From Stenotrophomonas maltophilia (GTDB taxonomy: Bacteria; Pseudomonadota; Gammaproteobacteria; Xanthomonadales; Xanthomonadaceae), in contig NZ_LT906480.1 of assembly GCF_900186865.1 (NCBI RefSeq), positions 4,871,001-4,935,000 on the forward strand: 64,000 nt of DNA, in the 5' to 3' direction. Positions 48,864 to 59,182 of the stretch are shown one piece after another (the stretch's first letter is position 1; each line of letters starts with the position of its first letter). The notes under the pieces are model-generated. The model saw only the letters and a program-made list of their open reading frames with translations. It ran no database searches and had not been told where the DNA came from. A program made the translations under genes and the position numbers.

Positions 48864-50939
48864 TCAGCTCGACAGATGCTCGATCGCTGCCACCTTGCCC
48901 AAGCGCTCGCCCAGCATCGTCAGCAGCGCCAGGCGGTTGCCACGCAGCGCCGGATCTTCCGCATTGACCATCACGCCATCGAAGAACGCGTCGACCTGCG
49001 GACGCAGGCGCGCCAGGCGTGCCAGCACGGCCACATAGTCCTTCTGGTGCAGGCTGGTGCCGGTGTCGTCGATGGCCGCAGTGACCGCTTCAGCCAGCGC
49101 GCGCTCGGCGTCTTCCTGCAGCAGCGCCGGGTCGATCTGGGCCGGAATGTCGCCTTCAGCCTTGCGGAGGATGTTGCGGATGCGCTTGTTGGCCGCAGCC
49201 AGCGCCTCGGCTTCCGGCAGCGCGGCGAAGGTGCCGATCGCGTCCAGGCGGCGGTCGAAGTCATACAGCGAGACAGGCTTCAGTTCGGCCACCGCATTGA
49301 AGTGCGTGGCTGGCACGTTCTTGTCGCCGTAGTAACCCTTCAGGCGGTCGAGGATGAAGTCGTACAGCTCGCCAACGTCGGCCTGCACGTTGCGTGCGGC
49401 CAGGCCGGCGTTGGCGCTGGCCAGCAGCGCGCGCAGGTCCAGCTCGAAGCCGCTTTCGATGATCGTGCGTGCCAGGCCCAGCGCATTGCGGCGCAGCGCG
49501 AACGGGTCCTTGTTGCCGGTCGGCTTCAGGCCTGCGGCGAAGCCGCCGGCCAGGGTGTCCACGCGTTCGGCAATGGCCAGGACCTTGCCCAGCGGCGACA
49601 GCGCGATGTCATCACCACCGAAGCGCGGCTGGTAGGCCTCGTCGATGGCCAGCGCCACCTCGGCCGATTCGCCACCGGCCACGGCGTAGTGGCGGCCGGC
49701 GATGCCCTGCAGCTCCGGGAACTCGTTGACCATGCGCGACTGCAGGTCGTTCTTGGCCAGTTCGGCAGCCCGCCTGGCCTGCGCGGCATCGGCACCGACC
49801 TGGGGTGCGATCACTTCGGCCAATGCAGCCACGCGCGCCACCTTGTCGGCCACGCTGCCCAGCTTGGCCTGGTAGGTCACCGTCTTCAGCCCCTCACCCA
49901 TCGACACCAGGCCCTGCTTCAGGTCCTCGTCGAAGAAGAACTTGGCATCGGCGAAACGCGGACGGATCACCCGCTCGTAGCCCTTGGCCACTTCGGCCAC
50001 GTTCTTCGATTCGATGTTGGCGATGCCAATGAACTTCTCGGTCAGCGTGCCTGCGGCATCCAGCACCGGGAAGAACTTCTGGTTGATCTCCATCGTCTCG
50101 ATCAGCGCTTCCTGCGGCACCGCCAGGAACGCGCGCTCGAAGCTGCACAGCACCGCCGACGGCCATTCGACCAGGTTCACCACCTGCTCCAGGTTGTCGT
50201 CGGTGATGCGGGCGCTGCCACCGGCCTTGGCCGCAGCGGCCTCGACCTCGGCGACGATGCGCGCGCGGCGCTCGCTCGGGTCGACCAGCACGAACGCGGC
50301 GCGCAGCGCTTCAACGTAGTCCTGCGGCTGCGCCAGCGACACCGCCTGGTCATGGTGGAAGCGATGGCCACGGCTGACGCGGCCGGCCTGCAGGCCGAAC
50401 AGTTCGGCCTCGACCACGTTGGCGCCGTGCAGCAGCACCAGCCAGTGCGCCGGGCGGGCGAAGCCCCAGGCGTGGTCGCCCCAGCGCATCGGCTTGGGAA
50501 TCGGCATCGCCGCGATCGCCTCGCGCAGGATCTCCGGCAGCAGGCTGGCGGTGCTCGCGCCCGGGGTCACCGCGCGGTGCACGAAGCGCTCACCCTTGTT
50601 GTCGGTGGTCTTCTCCAGCGCGGTCCAGTCGATCCCGGCCTTGGCGGCGAAGCCCTGCAGGGCCTTGGTCGGCTGGCCTTCGGCATCCAGCGCGATGTTC
50701 AGGTACGGGCCCAGCACTTCGCTGTGCTGTTCCGGCTGTTCCAGGCCGACGCCCGGCAGCAGCACGGCCAGTCGGCGCGGGGTCGACAGCGGGCGTGCAT
50801 CGCCCAGTTCCAGCGCGACGCCGCGCTTGCGCAGGCCTTCGACGACACCGTCGAAGAACGCCTGGGCCAGGCCCGGCAGCGCCTTGACCGGCAGCTCCTC
50901 GGTGCCCAGTTCAATCAGCAGGGGGGACAGTTGGCTCAT
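48864..50939 (-). CDS. glyS: Glycyl-tRNA synthetase beta subunit
   Basis: A 691-aa subunit of the alpha2beta2 bacterial glycyl-tRNA synthetase. [22 protein letters not shown] is the family N-terminus. [48 protein letters not shown] and [20 protein letters not shown] are conserved blocks. The C-terminal part resembles an anticodon-binding domain ([22 protein letters not shown]). Length matches E. coli GlyS (689 aa). It lies 77 bp after glyQ on the same strand. Confidence 0.97.
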   Translation of the reverse strand: MSQLSPLLIELGTEELPVKALPGLAQAFFDGVVEGLRKRGVALELGDARPLSTPRRLAVLLPGVGLEQPEQHSEVLGPYLNIALDAEGQPTKALQGFAAKAGIDWTALEKTTDNKGERFVHRAVTPGASTASLLPEILREAIAAMPIPKPMRWGDHAWGFARPAHWLVLLHGANVVEAELFGLQAGRVSRGHRFHHDQAVSLAQPQDYVEALRAAFVLVDPSERRARIVAEVEAAAAKAGGSARITDDNLEQVVNLVEWPSAVLCSFERAFLAVPQEALIETMEINQKFFPVLDAAGTLTEKFIGIANIESKNVAEVAKGYERVIRPRFADAKFFFDEDLKQGLVSMGEGLKTVTYQAKLGSVADKVARVAALAEVIAPQVGADAAQARRAAELAKNDLQSRMVNEFPELQGIAGRHYAVAGGESAEVALAIDEAYQPRFGGDDIALSPLGKVLAIAERVDTLAGGFAAGLKPTGNKDPFALRRNALGLARTIIESGFELDLRALLASANAGLAARNVQADVGELYDFILDRLKGYYGDKNVPATHFNAVAELKPVSLYDFDRRLDAIGTFAALPEAEALAAANKRIRNILRKAEGDIPAQIDPALLQEDAERALAEAVTAAIDDTGTSLHQKDYVAVLARLARLRPQVDAFFDGVMVNAEDPALRGNRLALLTMLGERLGKVAAIEHLSS

Positions 50940-51016
50940 CGGTTCGATCCTGTGGTGGGGGCGCAGCGCGCGACGCGTCCGGCGCCCCGGAAGTTGAGAG
51001 AGGGAGGGAGCGGCCG

Positions 51017-51928
51017 TCAGGCCTTCTTCGCGCCCGGGAAGCCCAGCTTCTCGCGCTGCTCGTAGTACGCCCTGGCCACCGCCTGGGCCAGCGCGCGCAC
51101 GCGCAGGATGTAGCGCTGGCGCTCGGTCACGCTGATCGCACGGCGTGCATCGAGCAGGTTGAAGGTATGGCTGGCCTTCATCACCTGCTCGTAGGCCGGC
51201 AGCGGCAGGTTCACTTCCACCAGCTTCTGCGCTTCACGCTCGCAGGCATCGAAGCGGTGGAACAGCTCTTCCACGTCGGCGTATTCGAAGTTGTAGGTGC
51301 TCTGCTCCACCTCGTTCTGGTGGTAGACGTCGCCGTAGGTCACCGGCTGGCCGTCCGGGCCGTAGGTCCAGACCAGGTCGTAGACGTTGTCGCAGTTCTG
51401 CAGGTACATGCACAGGCGCTCGAGACCGTAGGTGATCTCGCCCAGCACCGGGCGGCACTCCAGGCCACCGGCCTGCTGGAAGTAGGTGAACTGGGTCACC
51501 TCCATGCCGTTGAGCCAGACTTCCCAGCCCAGGCCCCAGGCACCCAGCGTCGGCGATTCCCAGTTGTCCTCGACGAAGCGCAGGTCGTGCACCAGCGGGT
51601 CGATGCCCAGCGCCTTCAGCGAATCCAGGTACAGCTGCTGGATGTTGTCCGGCGCCGGCTTCATCGCCACCTGGTACTGGTAGTAGCGCTGCAGGCGGTT
51701 CGGGTTCTCGCCGTAGCGGCCGTCGGTCGGGCGGCGCGAGGGCTGCACGTAGGCCGCGTTCCAGCCTTCCGGACCGATCGCACGCAGGAAGGTGGCCGGG
51801 TGGAAGGTACCGGCGCCCACCTCCAGGTCGAGCGGCTGGATGAGCACGCAGCCCTGCTGGGCCCAGAACTGGTTCAGGGTCTGGATCAGGCCCTGGAAGG
51901 TGATCGGAACGGTCGGGGTCGCGGACAT
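51017..51928 (-). CDS. glyQ: Glycyl-tRNA synthetase alpha subunit
   Basis: A 303-aa catalytic subunit. [46 protein letters not shown] and [30 protein letters not shown] (motif 2) are nearly invariant in Gly[19 protein letters not shown] and [14 protein letters not shown] (motif 3) follow. The start at 51928 ([12 protein letters not shown]) was chosen over the longer open frame to 52162, which overlaps the leader of the divergent GspE-like gene. First gene of glyQ-glyS. Confidence 0.97.
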   Translation of the reverse strand: MSATPTVPITFQGLIQTLNQFWAQQGCVLIQPLDLEVGAGTFHPATFLRAIGPEGWNAAYVQPSRRPTDGRYGENPNRLQRYYQYQVAMKPAPDNIQQLYLDSLKALGIDPLVHDLRFVEDNWESPTLGAWGLGWEVWLNGMEVTQFTYFQQAGGLECRPVLGEITYGLERLCMYLQNCDNVYDLVWTYGPDGQPVTYGDVYHQNEVEQSTYNFEYADVEELFHRFDACEREAQKLVEVNLPLPAYEQVMKASHTFNLLDARRAISVTERQRYILRVRALAQAVARAYYEQREKLGFPGAKKA

Positions 51929-52011
51929 GCGTACGAGTCTTGGCCGGCAAGGGGGTGCGCTAGTATAACGGCCGACCTGCGGGGCATTCCGTACCCGGGA
52001 GGAGCAGGCAG

Positions 52012-53847
52012 ATGGAACATCGGCTGCCGGCAGGCACGCCCGGCGAGGCGGGCGGCGTCCCGCTGCCCTGGGGACGGCTGCATTTCGAGCAGATTGCCGC
52101 GGCCCTGGCCGCCGATGGACTGGTGGCCGAGCAGGACCGCGAGCGCATGCGGTTTTCCGCACAGGGCGCGCGCAACGCCAGTGAAGTGCATCCGCTGGTA
52201 CTGCTGTCCAACCTCAAGCTGGCCGCCATCGGCGGCGGCGAACTGACCCTGGAACGCCTGACCGAGTGGCTGGCGCAGCGCACCGGCAGCCGCTACCTGC
52301 GCATCGACCCGACCCGGGTGGACGTCGCCGCGGTCACCGCGCTGGTGTCGCATGCCTACGCCCGCCGCCACCGCTTCCTGCCATTGGCAGTGGATGCCGA
52401 GCGCGTGCTGGTAGCCACCAGCGAGCCGCTGGTGCAGGAATGGCGTCGTGACCTGCAGCACCTGACCCGCCGCCGCATCGAGCTGGCGGTGGTCAATCCG
52501 CTGGACCTCCACCGCTACACCATGGAGTTCTACGGGGTGACCCGCTCGGTGCGCGGTGCCCGTGGCGATGTGCGCGGCGAGGCCAGCACCACCCTGCCCA
52601 GCTTCGAGCAGCTGGTGGAGCTGGGCCGCACCGGCGACGTCAATGCCGACGACCAGCACATCGTGCACATCGTCGACTGGCTGCTGCAGTACGCCTACGA
52701 ACAGCGCGCCTCGGACATCCACCTGGAGCCGCGCCGCGAGATGGGGCGCATGCGCTTCCGCATCGACGGCGTGCTGCACAAGGTGTTCGAAGTACCGCCG
52801 GCGGTGATGACCGCGGTGGTCAGCCGCATCAAGGTGCTGGGCCGCATGGACCTGGCCGAGCGCCGGCGCCCGCAGGATGGCCGCATCAAGACCCGCTCGC
52901 CGGGTGGCCGCGAGGTCGAGATGCGCCTGTCGACCATGCCCACCGCCTTCGGCGAGAAGTGCGTGATGCGCATCTTCGACCCGGATGCCGCGTTCAAGAG
53001 CATCGACCAGCTCGGTTTCAGCCCGCAGGAGGCCGCCGGCTGGAATGCGCTGGTCGAGCGCCCGCACGGCATCGTGCTGGTCACCGGCCCGACCGGCTCG
53101 GGCAAGACCACCACCCTGTATTCCACGCTGAAGCGGCTGGCCACGCCGGACGTGAACGTGTGCACGGTGGAGGATCCGATCGAGATGATCGCGCCCGAGT
53201 TCAACCAGATGCAGGTGCAGGCCAACATCGACCTGGACTTCGCCAGCGGCGTGCGCACCCTGCTGCGGCAGGACCCGGACATCATCATGATCGGCGAGAT
53301 CCGCGACCTGGAGACCGCACAGATGGCGGTGCAGGCCTCGCTGACCGGCCACCTGGTGCTGTCCACCCTGCATACCAACGACGCGCCCTCGGCGGTCACC
53401 CGCCTGCTCGACCTGGGCGTGCCGCATTACCTGCTGGCCAGCACCCTCAACGGCATCCTCGCCCAGCGCCTGGTGCGCACGCTGTGCCCGCACTGCAAGC
53501 AGCCGCACAGCCTCGGCGCGGCCGATTGGGCGGTGCTGGCTGATAGCCATGCTGCATATCCAGATGCCGCCACGCCCTGTCGGCCGGTCGGTTGCCTGGA
53601 ATGCCGGCGCACCGGATTCCTCGGCCGCATCGGCCTGTATGAGTTGCTGCCATTGGGTTCGCGGCTGCGCGGGCAGATCCGCGCCGACATGGACCTGGCC
53701 GGTTTCACCCGTGCCGCGCGGGCTGAAGGGCTGCGAACCCTGCGCCAGGCCGGGCTTGAAAAGGTGGCGCAGGGGCTGACTACAATCGAGGAAGTCCTGT
53801 CAGTGCTGCCGCCCCCGGATGAACCCAGCCCCGTTCCTGATCCTTGA
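52012..53847 (+). CDS. GspE/PulE/PilB-family secretion ATPase
   Basis: A 611-aa hexameric traffic ATPase. The N-terminal T2SSE-N-like domain covers residues 1-170. The nucleotide-binding domain follows, with [22 protein letters not shown], Walker [13 protein letters not shown], the Asp box CTVEDPIEM, Walker [18 protein letters not shown] and the His box [15 protein letters not shown] zinc-binding CxxC pair is split between CPHCKQ and CLECRRTG, typical of GspE. No other type II secretion or type IV pilus gene is adjacent, so it may power a pilus or secretion machine encoded elsewhere. The end overlaps the glutamine amidotransferase gene by 29 bp in another frame. The start is preceded by GGGAGGAG. 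Confidence 0.93.
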   Translation: MEHRLPAGTPGEAGGVPLPWGRLHFEQIAAALAADGLVAEQDRERMRFSAQGARNASEVHPLVLLSNLKLAAIGGGELTLERLTEWLAQRTGSRYLRIDPTRVDVAAVTALVSHAYARRHRFLPLAVDAERVLVATSEPLVQEWRRDLQHLTRRRIELAVVNPLDLHRYTMEFYGVTRSVRGARGDVRGEASTTLPSFEQLVELGRTGDVNADDQHIVHIVDWLLQYAYEQRASDIHLEPRREMGRMRFRIDGVLHKVFEVPPAVMTAVVSRIKVLGRMDLAERRRPQDGRIKTRSPGGREVEMRLSTMPTAFGEKCVMRIFDPDAAFKSIDQLGFSPQEAAGWNALVERPHGIVLVTGPTGSGKTTTLYSTLKRLATPDVNVCTVEDPIEMIAPEFNQMQVQANIDLDFASGVRTLLRQDPDIIMIGEIRDLETAQMAVQASLTGHLVLSTLHTNDAPSAVTRLLDLGVPHYLLASTLNGILAQRLVRTLCPHCKQPHSLGAADWAVLADSHAAYPDAATPCRPVGCLECRRTGFLGRIGLYELLPLGSRLRGQIRADMDLAGFTRAARAEGLRTLRQAGLEKVAQGLTTIEEVLSVLPPPDEPSPVPDP

Positions 53848-54565
53848 AACCGGCCGACCGGTGCCGTCATTGCGCCGCTACGGGCGCTTTCCGCACTGGA
53901 TCCGCGTCGCCGCCGGGCTGGAAGAACACGAGACGGTGGTGGTCGATGTCGAGCACGGTGGCGCCCTGCCCGACCCTCATGCCTTCGCCGGCGTGCTGGT
54001 GACCGGCTCGGCCGCCTTCGTCACCGACCATGCCGACTGGAGCGAGCGCAGCGCCGCGTGGCTGCGCCAGACCGCCCACGACGACCTGCCGGTATTCGGC
54101 ATCTGCTACGGCCATCAGCTGCTGGCACATGCGCTGGGTGGCGAGGTGGCCTACAACCCGGCCGGCCGCGAGTCCGGCACGATCGAACTGGAACTGCAGC
54201 CGCAGGCCGCGCAGGACCCGCTGTTCCAGGGCCTGCCGCAGCACTTTGCCGCCCATGCCACCCATCTGCAGACCGTGCTGCGCGCGCCCGATGGTGCCGA
54301 GGTGCTGGCCCGTTCACCGCTGGATGGCTGCCATGCCTTCCGCTGGGGCCGCCAGGCCTGGGGCGTGCAGTTCCATCCGGAGTTCGCCACCCACCACATG
54401 CGTGGCTACGTGCGTGCCCGCGCCGACTGCATCGGCCGCCACGGCGGCTGCGCCCGCAGCATCGAGCGCGCGGTCAGTGCCGCGCCGCTGGCCCGCCAGC
54501 TGTTGCGCCGCTTCGTCCGCCAGGCACGGCTGTCTTCAGCCCAGCCGGTGGCAAAACAGGGATAA
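53819..54565 (+). CDS. Class I glutamine amidotransferase (GMP synthase-like)
   Basis: A 248-aa free-standing GATase1. GICYGHQLLAHALGG holds the catalytic Cys, and WGVQFHPEFATHHM the His-Glu pair of the triad. The oxyanion region VLVTGSAAFVTDHADW is also present. Proteins of this group may use glutamine-derived ammonia or act as gamma-glutamyl hydrolases (PuuD-like); the substrate cannot be told here. Its start lies inside the end of the ATPase gene (29-bp overlap), suggesting coupled translation, although no functional link is known. Confidence 0.88.
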   Translation: MNPAPFLILETGRPVPSLRRYGRFPHWIRVAAGLEEHETVVVDVEHGGALPDPHAFAGVLVTGSAAFVTDHADWSERSAAWLRQTAHDDLPVFGICYGHQLLAHALGGEVAYNPAGRESGTIELELQPQAAQDPLFQGLPQHFAAHATHLQTVLRAPDGAEVLARSPLDGCHAFRWGRQAWGVQFHPEFATHHMRGYVRARADCIGRHGGCARSIERAVSAAPLARQLLRRFVRQARLSSAQPVAKQG

Positions 54566-54615
54566 TTGGCGGCACGGGCAGCCGCCCGGCCCCCTCCTGT
54601 CCTTCCCGGATGTCC

Positions 54616-55527
54616 ATGAAAGAGATTCGCAAGCTGCCGGCTTCGGCGGGCGCCCAGTGGTTGCTGGATACGTTCTCGCTGTACCGGCGTGCGCCGCTGC
54701 AGCTGGCCCGGATCGGCCTGACCTGGCTGCTGGTGAGCTGGGTGGTCACGCTGTTGTCGACGCTGATTCCCGGCGCTGCCGGCATGGCCGTGCAGCTTAT
54801 GACGCTGGCCATTTCGCCGATCATGTTCGGCGGCATGCTGTATGCCGTGGGCGAGATCGATGAAGGCCGCCCGGGCCTGGCCTCGCACCTGCTGCAGCCG
54901 ATCCGCGACCACCGCGTCAGCCACCTGCTGGTGCCGCTGGCGATCCAGGTGCTGGCGGTGCTGCTGCTGGGCGCGCTGCTGTTCCTGATGATCGGCCGCG
55001 AGGGCTTCACCGCCTTCAGCGAGGTCATGACCAAGATGGAAGAGATCAGCCGCAGTGGCCAGCAGATCAAGCCGGATGACGCGGCCGCGCTGGTCGCCAA
55101 CCTGCCGGCCAAGCGCATCGCGCTGTGGATGCTGCTGGTGTTCCTGAGTGCGGTCGCGCTGTCGCTGGCAATGTTCACCCAGCCGGCGCTGGTGGTGTTC
55201 GACAAGCAGAGCGGCATGCATGCGCTGCGCCTGAGCCTGCAGGGCTGCATCGAGAACATCGGCGCGATGTTCGTGTTCGCCGTACTCGGCCTGATCGCCG
55301 CGTTCTGCATGTACATCCTGTTCGTGATCGTGATCCAGATCGCGATGCTGATCGGCGGCCCGCTGGCCGCCGCCTTCATCGCCCAGCTGGTACTGACCAC
55401 GGTGCTGATGCCGCTGTATGTCGGCGCGGTCTACGCCGCGTGGAAACAGATGTTCGTGCACCGCGGCAGCCGCGCGGCGCCGCCGATCCCGACCACGCCG
55501 ACCTCCAGCGACGTGTTCCACGCCTGA
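54616..55527 (+). CDS. BPSS1780-family multi-spanning membrane protein
   Basis: A 303-aa inner-membrane protein. KEIRKLPASAGAQWLLDTFSLYRRAPLQL is the family's N-terminal signature. Hydrophobic segments follow (LARIGLTWLLVSWVVTLLSTLIP; SHLLVPLAIQVLAVLLLGALLFLM; IALWMLLVFLSAVALSLAMFTQP; AMFVFAVLGLIAAFCMYILFVIVIQIAMLI), with a short cytoplasmic tail rich in Pro and Thr. The function of the family is unknown. An in-frame ATG two codons earlier (54610) is possible. It follows the amidotransferase by 50 bp on the same strand. Confidence 0.82.
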   Translation: MKEIRKLPASAGAQWLLDTFSLYRRAPLQLARIGLTWLLVSWVVTLLSTLIPGAAGMAVQLMTLAISPIMFGGMLYAVGEIDEGRPGLASHLLQPIRDHRVSHLLVPLAIQVLAVLLLGALLFLMIGREGFTAFSEVMTKMEEISRSGQQIKPDDAAALVANLPAKRIALWMLLVFLSAVALSLAMFTQPALVVFDKQSGMHALRLSLQGCIENIGAMFVFAVLGLIAAFCMYILFVIVIQIAMLIGGPLAAAFIAQLVLTTVLMPLYVGAVYAAWKQMFVHRGSRAAPPIPTTPTSSDVFHA

Positions 55528-55538
55528 CCAGAACGCAG

Positions 55539-55562
55539 GTAGATCCACGCCATGCGTGGATA
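55539..55562 (+). repeat. GTAG-led palindrome (ATCCACGC/GCGTGGAT type)
   Basis: GTAG is followed by the perfect dyad ATCCACGCCATGCGTGGAT. The same hairpin recurs in the repeat cluster upstream of the rRNA genes, so it is a second SMAG-like sequence class. Confidence 0.75.
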
Positions 55563-55563
55563 G

Positions 55564-55628
55564 AAAAGGGGACGGAGGGGATTAAGTCGTTTTTGCCTTT
55601 AACGACATAATCCCCTCCGTCCCCTTTT
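55564..55628. terminator. Bidirectional terminator, 28-bp inverted repeat
   Basis: The arms at 55564-55591 and 55601-55628 are complementary at 27 of 28 positions. The loop is TTTGCCTTT. Each arm starts or ends with A/T runs (AAAAGGGG...CCCCTTTT), so both transcripts would end in U-tracts. It lies between the converging BPSS1780 and tatC genes. Confidence 0.85.
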
Positions 55629-55634
55629 TGTCTT

Positions 55635-56384
55635 TCAGGCGGCGGGCTTCTTCACTACCGACGACGGCACCAGCCAGCGTGCGGCGTGGATGCCCAGCTC
55701 GTACAGCAGGCACATCGGAATCGCCAGCATCAGCTGCGACACCACGTCCGGCGGGGTCAGCACCGCCGCCAGCACGAAGATGCCGACGATCGCGTAGCCG
55801 CGGCCTTCCTTGAACTGCTGCGGCGTCACCCAGCCCAGCAGCACCAGGATCACCATCGCCACCGGCAGTTCGAAACTGCCACCAAAGGCGAAGAAGATCG
55901 CCAGCACGAAGTCCAGATAGGCATTCGCATCCGGTGTGATTGCGATCACGTCCGGGCTGAAGGTGGTGAGGAAGTGGAACACCGCCGGCAGCACCAGGAA
56001 ATACGCAAAGGCGCAACCGGTGTAGAACAGCAGCACCGATGACACCAGCAGCGGCACCGCCAGGCGCTTCTCGCGTGCATACAGACCGGGCGCGACGAAC
56101 GCCCACAGCTGGTACAGCAGCCACGGTACCGCCACGAACAACGCGACGAAGAAGGTCAGCTTCAGCGGTGCGAAGAAGGCACCGGCCGGGTTGGTGGCGA
56201 TCATCGTCTGCCCGTTCGGCAGCTGCGAGACCAGCGGTTCGGCCAGCGCGTTGTAGAGCTTCTGGGTGAACGGCAACAACGCCAGCAGCACCACGCCCAG
56301 GCCCAGCAATGCGCGCACAAGCCGGCCGCGCAGTTCCACCAGGTGCTCTACCAGCGAGCTCTCGCCGAAATCCTGTTCACTCAT
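55635..56384 (-). CDS. tatC: Twin-arginine translocase subunit TatC
   Basis: A 249-aa six-helix inner-membrane receptor for twin-arginine signal peptides. LVEHLVELRGRLVRALLGLGVVLLAL is the N-terminal binding region with the conserved Glu. FFAPLKLTFFVALFVAVPWLLYQLWAFVAPGLYAREKR and the C-terminal LTPPDVVSQLMLAIPMCLLYELGI are core motifs (the ExK-type loop and TM5 region). Last gene of tatA-tatB-tatC; its start overlaps the tatB stop by 4 nt (ATGA). Confidence 0.97.
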   Translation of the reverse strand: MSEQDFGESSLVEHLVELRGRLVRALLGLGVVLLALLPFTQKLYNALAEPLVSQLPNGQTMIATNPAGAFFAPLKLTFFVALFVAVPWLLYQLWAFVAPGLYAREKRLAVPLLVSSVLLFYTGCAFAYFLVLPAVFHFLTTFSPDVIAITPDANAYLDFVLAIFFAFGGSFELPVAMVILVLLGWVTPQQFKEGRGYAIVGIFVLAAVLTPPDVVSQLMLAIPMCLLYELGIHAARWLVPSSVVKKPAA

Positions 56385-56842
56385 GGCTGGCGCTCCGTGC
56401 TCTGCGCCGGCGGCGGCGTACCAGCTTCAGCGGGCGCGGCCGAAACCGGCTCGGCGGCACCACCGTCCTGCGCTGGTTCAACGGCATCGGGCGCGGCGCT
56501 CATGTGCGGCGGCAGATCCGCGGGCGCCGGTGCACGGACTTGCTGCACCAGGTCATCGCCCTGCTGCTGCGCCTGCTGGGCTTCGCGACGGATCGCTTCA
56601 CCGCTGGCGCGCAGCTGGTTCTCGGTGTCCTGCATGCCCTGGCGCACATCCTGCATCTGCCGCTTGATGTCCTCGGCCTGCAGTTCGCGCTCCAGTTCCT
56701 GTTTCACCGAATCCCATTGATTGCGGGCGCGACGCACCCACAGGCCGGCGAAGCGGGCCGCCTTGGGCAGGCGCTCGGGACCGAGCACCACCAGGGCGAC
56801 CACTGCAATCACCAGCAGTTCGCTGAAGCCGATATCGAACAC
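56381..56842 (-). CDS. tatB: Twin-arginine translocase subunit TatB
   Basis: A 153-aa single-helix protein. FDIGFSELLVIAVVALVVLGPERLPKAARFAG is the transmembrane helix with its hinge, followed by an amphipathic helix, a charged helix rich in Gln and Glu, and a Pro/Ala-rich tail. It binds TatC and hands substrates over. It starts with GTG. It lies 15 bp after tatA and overlaps tatC. Confidence 0.95.
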   Translation of the reverse strand: MFDIGFSELLVIAVVALVVLGPERLPKAARFAGLWVRRARNQWDSVKQELERELQAEDIKRQMQDVRQGMQDTENQLRASGEAIRREAQQAQQQGDDLVQQVRAPAPADLPPHMSAAPDAVEPAQDGGAAEPVSAAPAEAGTPPPAQSTERQP

Positions 56843-56857
56843 CGCAACCGCTCCGGA

Positions 56858-57085
56858 TCAGCGAGCGTTACGGTCGTGCTCGTCCTGCGCGGTGCGCGAC
56901 GCGTCCTGGCTGCGCGACTCATCGCCCAGCTGCGCGTTCGGCTTGTCCTCGTCGCGCATGCCCTTCTTGAATTCCTTGACCGCCGAACCGAGGTCCTTGG
57001 CGCCGCTGGTCAGGCGCTTGGTGCCGAACACCAGCAGGACGATGGCCAGCACGACCAACCAATGCCAGATGCTGAAACTGCCCAT
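56858..57085 (-). CDS. tatA: Twin-arginine translocase subunit TatA
   Basis: A 75-aa pore-forming subunit. [25 protein letters not shown] is the short helix and FG hinge, followed by the amphipathic helix [18 protein letters not shown] and an acidic tail. The start was placed at 57085, before GSFSIWHW; the open frame runs 13 codons further. First gene of tatABC, 75 bp downstream of the SYLF gene. Confidence 0.95.
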   Translation of the reverse strand: MGSFSIWHWLVVLAIVLLVFGTKRLTSGAKDLGSAVKEFKKGMRDEDKPNAQLGDESRSQDASRTAQDEHDRNAR

Positions 57086-57160
57086 AAAGACGCTCGTTAC
57101 GTTAGTGATCAGGCTGTCGAGCATAGCGCACCGGCTGTCAGCCGGCGCGCGTGACGAAAG

Positions 57161-58054
57161 TCAGTTTCCGCCCAGCGTTTCCGTACGGATCTCGCCGTCA
57201 TTCACCGGCTGGAAGCCCTGCTGCTGCGGCGGCGGGTTCTGCGGCACGTTCTGCAGCGGCGCGGTGGTGGCCTCAGCCGGCGCAGCCGGTGCTGCCTGAA
57301 CAGGCGCCGGAGCAGCTGCCGGGGCGGCAGCCGGGCGCGGCGCGCTGCCGCCGTTGCCGCTGCGGTTGTTGCGCGCCGCGTAGGTGGCCTCTTCCAGGCG
57401 ATCGCGGAAGGCGACCACATCCATCGACGGCGAACCGGCGGCGCGGCCTTCGAAGATCATCCGCGGCGTGGTGTTGCTGCCGTAGGCGTCCAGATTGGCG
57501 GCATCGTCGATCTGCAGCACCGCGCCATCCAGCGCGACGCCGGCAAACAGGCCGCGGGCGCGCGACCAGGACCAGATCTCGGCCTTCAGCTGGCCGTCGG
57601 TGGCCGCGGCGGCGTTGCGGCCCACCGGACCGGCGGCGACGCCAGCGTCGGCACCCAGCGTGAACTTGCCGTTGACCAGGTTGTCCAGGCTGCGGTCGTT
57701 GCGGAACACCAGCACCACATCGGAGGACTGCACGCCGGCCTGGAAGCCGATGCTGCCGCCGGTGAGCTTCACGAACACCGGGTTGGACCAGGCGCCGTTG
57801 GGCATGCGCACCGACATCAGGCCGTGGCCACGACGACCGCCAATGACCAGACCGGCCTTGATCGTGTCGGGAATGACGATGACCGCGCGGCCTTCGTCCA
57901 GCAATTTATCCGGAATGCCCTGTTCAGGGATTTCCTGGATTTCAGCCAGCACGCGCACGGCATTGCGCGCACGCTGGTCTTCCTGCGGCCCGGCCATGGC
58001 CTGGCTGGACAGCAGGCTGGCGGCGATCAGCAGGGCTTGGATCGGGCGACGCAT
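57161..58054 (-). CDS. Exported SYLF-domain lipid-binding protein
   Basis: A 297-aa protein with a signal peptide (MRRPIQALLIAASLLSSQAMA). The SYLF/YSC84 domain follows: IPDKLLDEGRAVIVIPDTIKAGLVIGGRRGHGLMSVR, GGSIGFQAGVQSSDVVLVFRNDRSLDNLVNGKFTLGADAGVAAGPVGR and SWSRARGLFAGVALDGAVLQID. The C-terminal ~90 residues are a low-complexity Pro/Ala/Gln tail. SYLF proteins bind lipids; the bacterial role is unclear. It lies directly upstream of tatABC on the same strand. Confidence 0.9.
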   Translation of the reverse strand: MRRPIQALLIAASLLSSQAMAGPQEDQRARNAVRVLAEIQEIPEQGIPDKLLDEGRAVIVIPDTIKAGLVIGGRRGHGLMSVRMPNGAWSNPVFVKLTGGSIGFQAGVQSSDVVLVFRNDRSLDNLVNGKFTLGADAGVAAGPVGRNAAAATDGQLKAEIWSWSRARGLFAGVALDGAVLQIDDAANLDAYGSNTTPRMIFEGRAAGSPSMDVVAFRDRLEEATYAARNNRSGNGGSAPRPAAAPAAAPAPVQAAPAAPAEATTAPLQNVPQNPPPQQQGFQPVNDGEIRTETLGGN

Positions 58055-58219
58055 GGCAGGCTCCAGAAGTCAGTCCATAGGAAGATATAGCAAGTGACTG
58101 AAATTAGTAGCGTTGTCATGAATCCCCAATGAGCGTTCCCTGCTCACATTGATGCGCGCTATGCCTGCAATCCGAACCCTGCATCCCGGCGCGACACCGG
58201 ATCGGCGACAATACCGCCC

Positions 58220-59182
58220 ATGCTCGACGCACCCGATACCGCCGTGCTGGCGGTCAACCTAGGCACGCCCGAGACGCCGACGGCCCCCGCCGTACGCCGT
58301 TACCTGGCTGAATTCCTGTCCGACCGCCGCGTGGTCGCGATCCCGCCACTGCTGTGGCAGCCGCTGCTGCGCGGACTGATCCTGCCCCTGCGCAGCAGTC
58401 GTTCGGCGGCCAAGTACGCCCAGGTCTGGCTGCCCGACGGCTCACCGCTGATGGTGCATACGCGCCAGCTGGCGCAGGCCATGCAGGCCCTGTTGCCGAC
58501 GCTGACAGTGCGCCATGCGATGCGTTACGGCGAACCGGCGCTGGCCAGCGAGCTCGACCGCCTGGCAGCCGACGGTGCGCGCCGCATCGTGGTGCTGCCG
58601 CTGTATCCGCAGTACTCCACCACCACCACTGCCTCGGTTGAAGACCGCGTCGATGCCTGGCAGCGCCGCAATCCTGGCGTGACCGTCAGCCTGGTGCGCG
58701 ACTATTCGGTCGATCCGGGCTGGGTCGAGGCCGTGGCCGGCTCGATCCGTCGCTACTGGGAACAGCACGGTCGCGGCCAGATGCTGATGTTCTCCTTCCA
58801 CGGCATCCCGCAGCGCCTGGCCGATGCCGGCGATCCGTATCCGCAGCGCTGCGAGGCCAGCGCACAGGCCATCGCCAAGGCGCTGGAACTGGGCAGGGAC
58901 GAGTGGCAGATGGGTTACCAGTCGCGTTTCGGCCGCGAGCGCTGGCTGCAGCCGTATGCCGAGCCCAGCCTGTGGGCGCTGGCCGAATCCGGCGTGAAGC
59001 AGATCGACGTGGTGTGCCCCGGCTTCGCCACCGACTGCCTGGAGACGCTGGAGGAAGTCGCGCTGGGGTTCACCGAAACACTGGCCGAGCGCGGTGCGAC
59101 GATGCGCTACATCCCCTGCCTCAACGCCGAACCGGAGCACGCACGCGCGCTTGCGCGGCTGGCCGTGGCCTCGCTGGCATGA
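58220..59182 (+). CDS. hemH: Ferrochelatase
   Basis: A 320-aa enzyme inserting Fe2+ into protoporphyrin IX, the last step of haem synthesis. [32 protein letters not shown] is the N-terminal signature. [21 protein letters not shown] holds the metal-binding His, and [18 protein letters not shown] the catalytic Glu. It lacks an obvious C-terminal membrane or cluster-binding extension. The stop overlaps the next gene by 4 nt (ATGA). Confidence 0.96.
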   Translation: MLDAPDTAVLAVNLGTPETPTAPAVRRYLAEFLSDRRVVAIPPLLWQPLLRGLILPLRSSRSAAKYAQVWLPDGSPLMVHTRQLAQAMQALLPTLTVRHAMRYGEPALASELDRLAADGARRIVVLPLYPQYSTTTTASVEDRVDAWQRRNPGVTVSLVRDYSVDPGWVEAVAGSIRRYWEQHGRGQMLMFSFHGIPQRLADAGDPYPQRCEASAQAIAKALELGRDEWQMGYQSRFGRERWLQPYAEPSLWALAESGVKQIDVVCPGFATDCLETLEEVALGFTETLAERGATMRYIPCLNAEPEHARALARLAVASLA

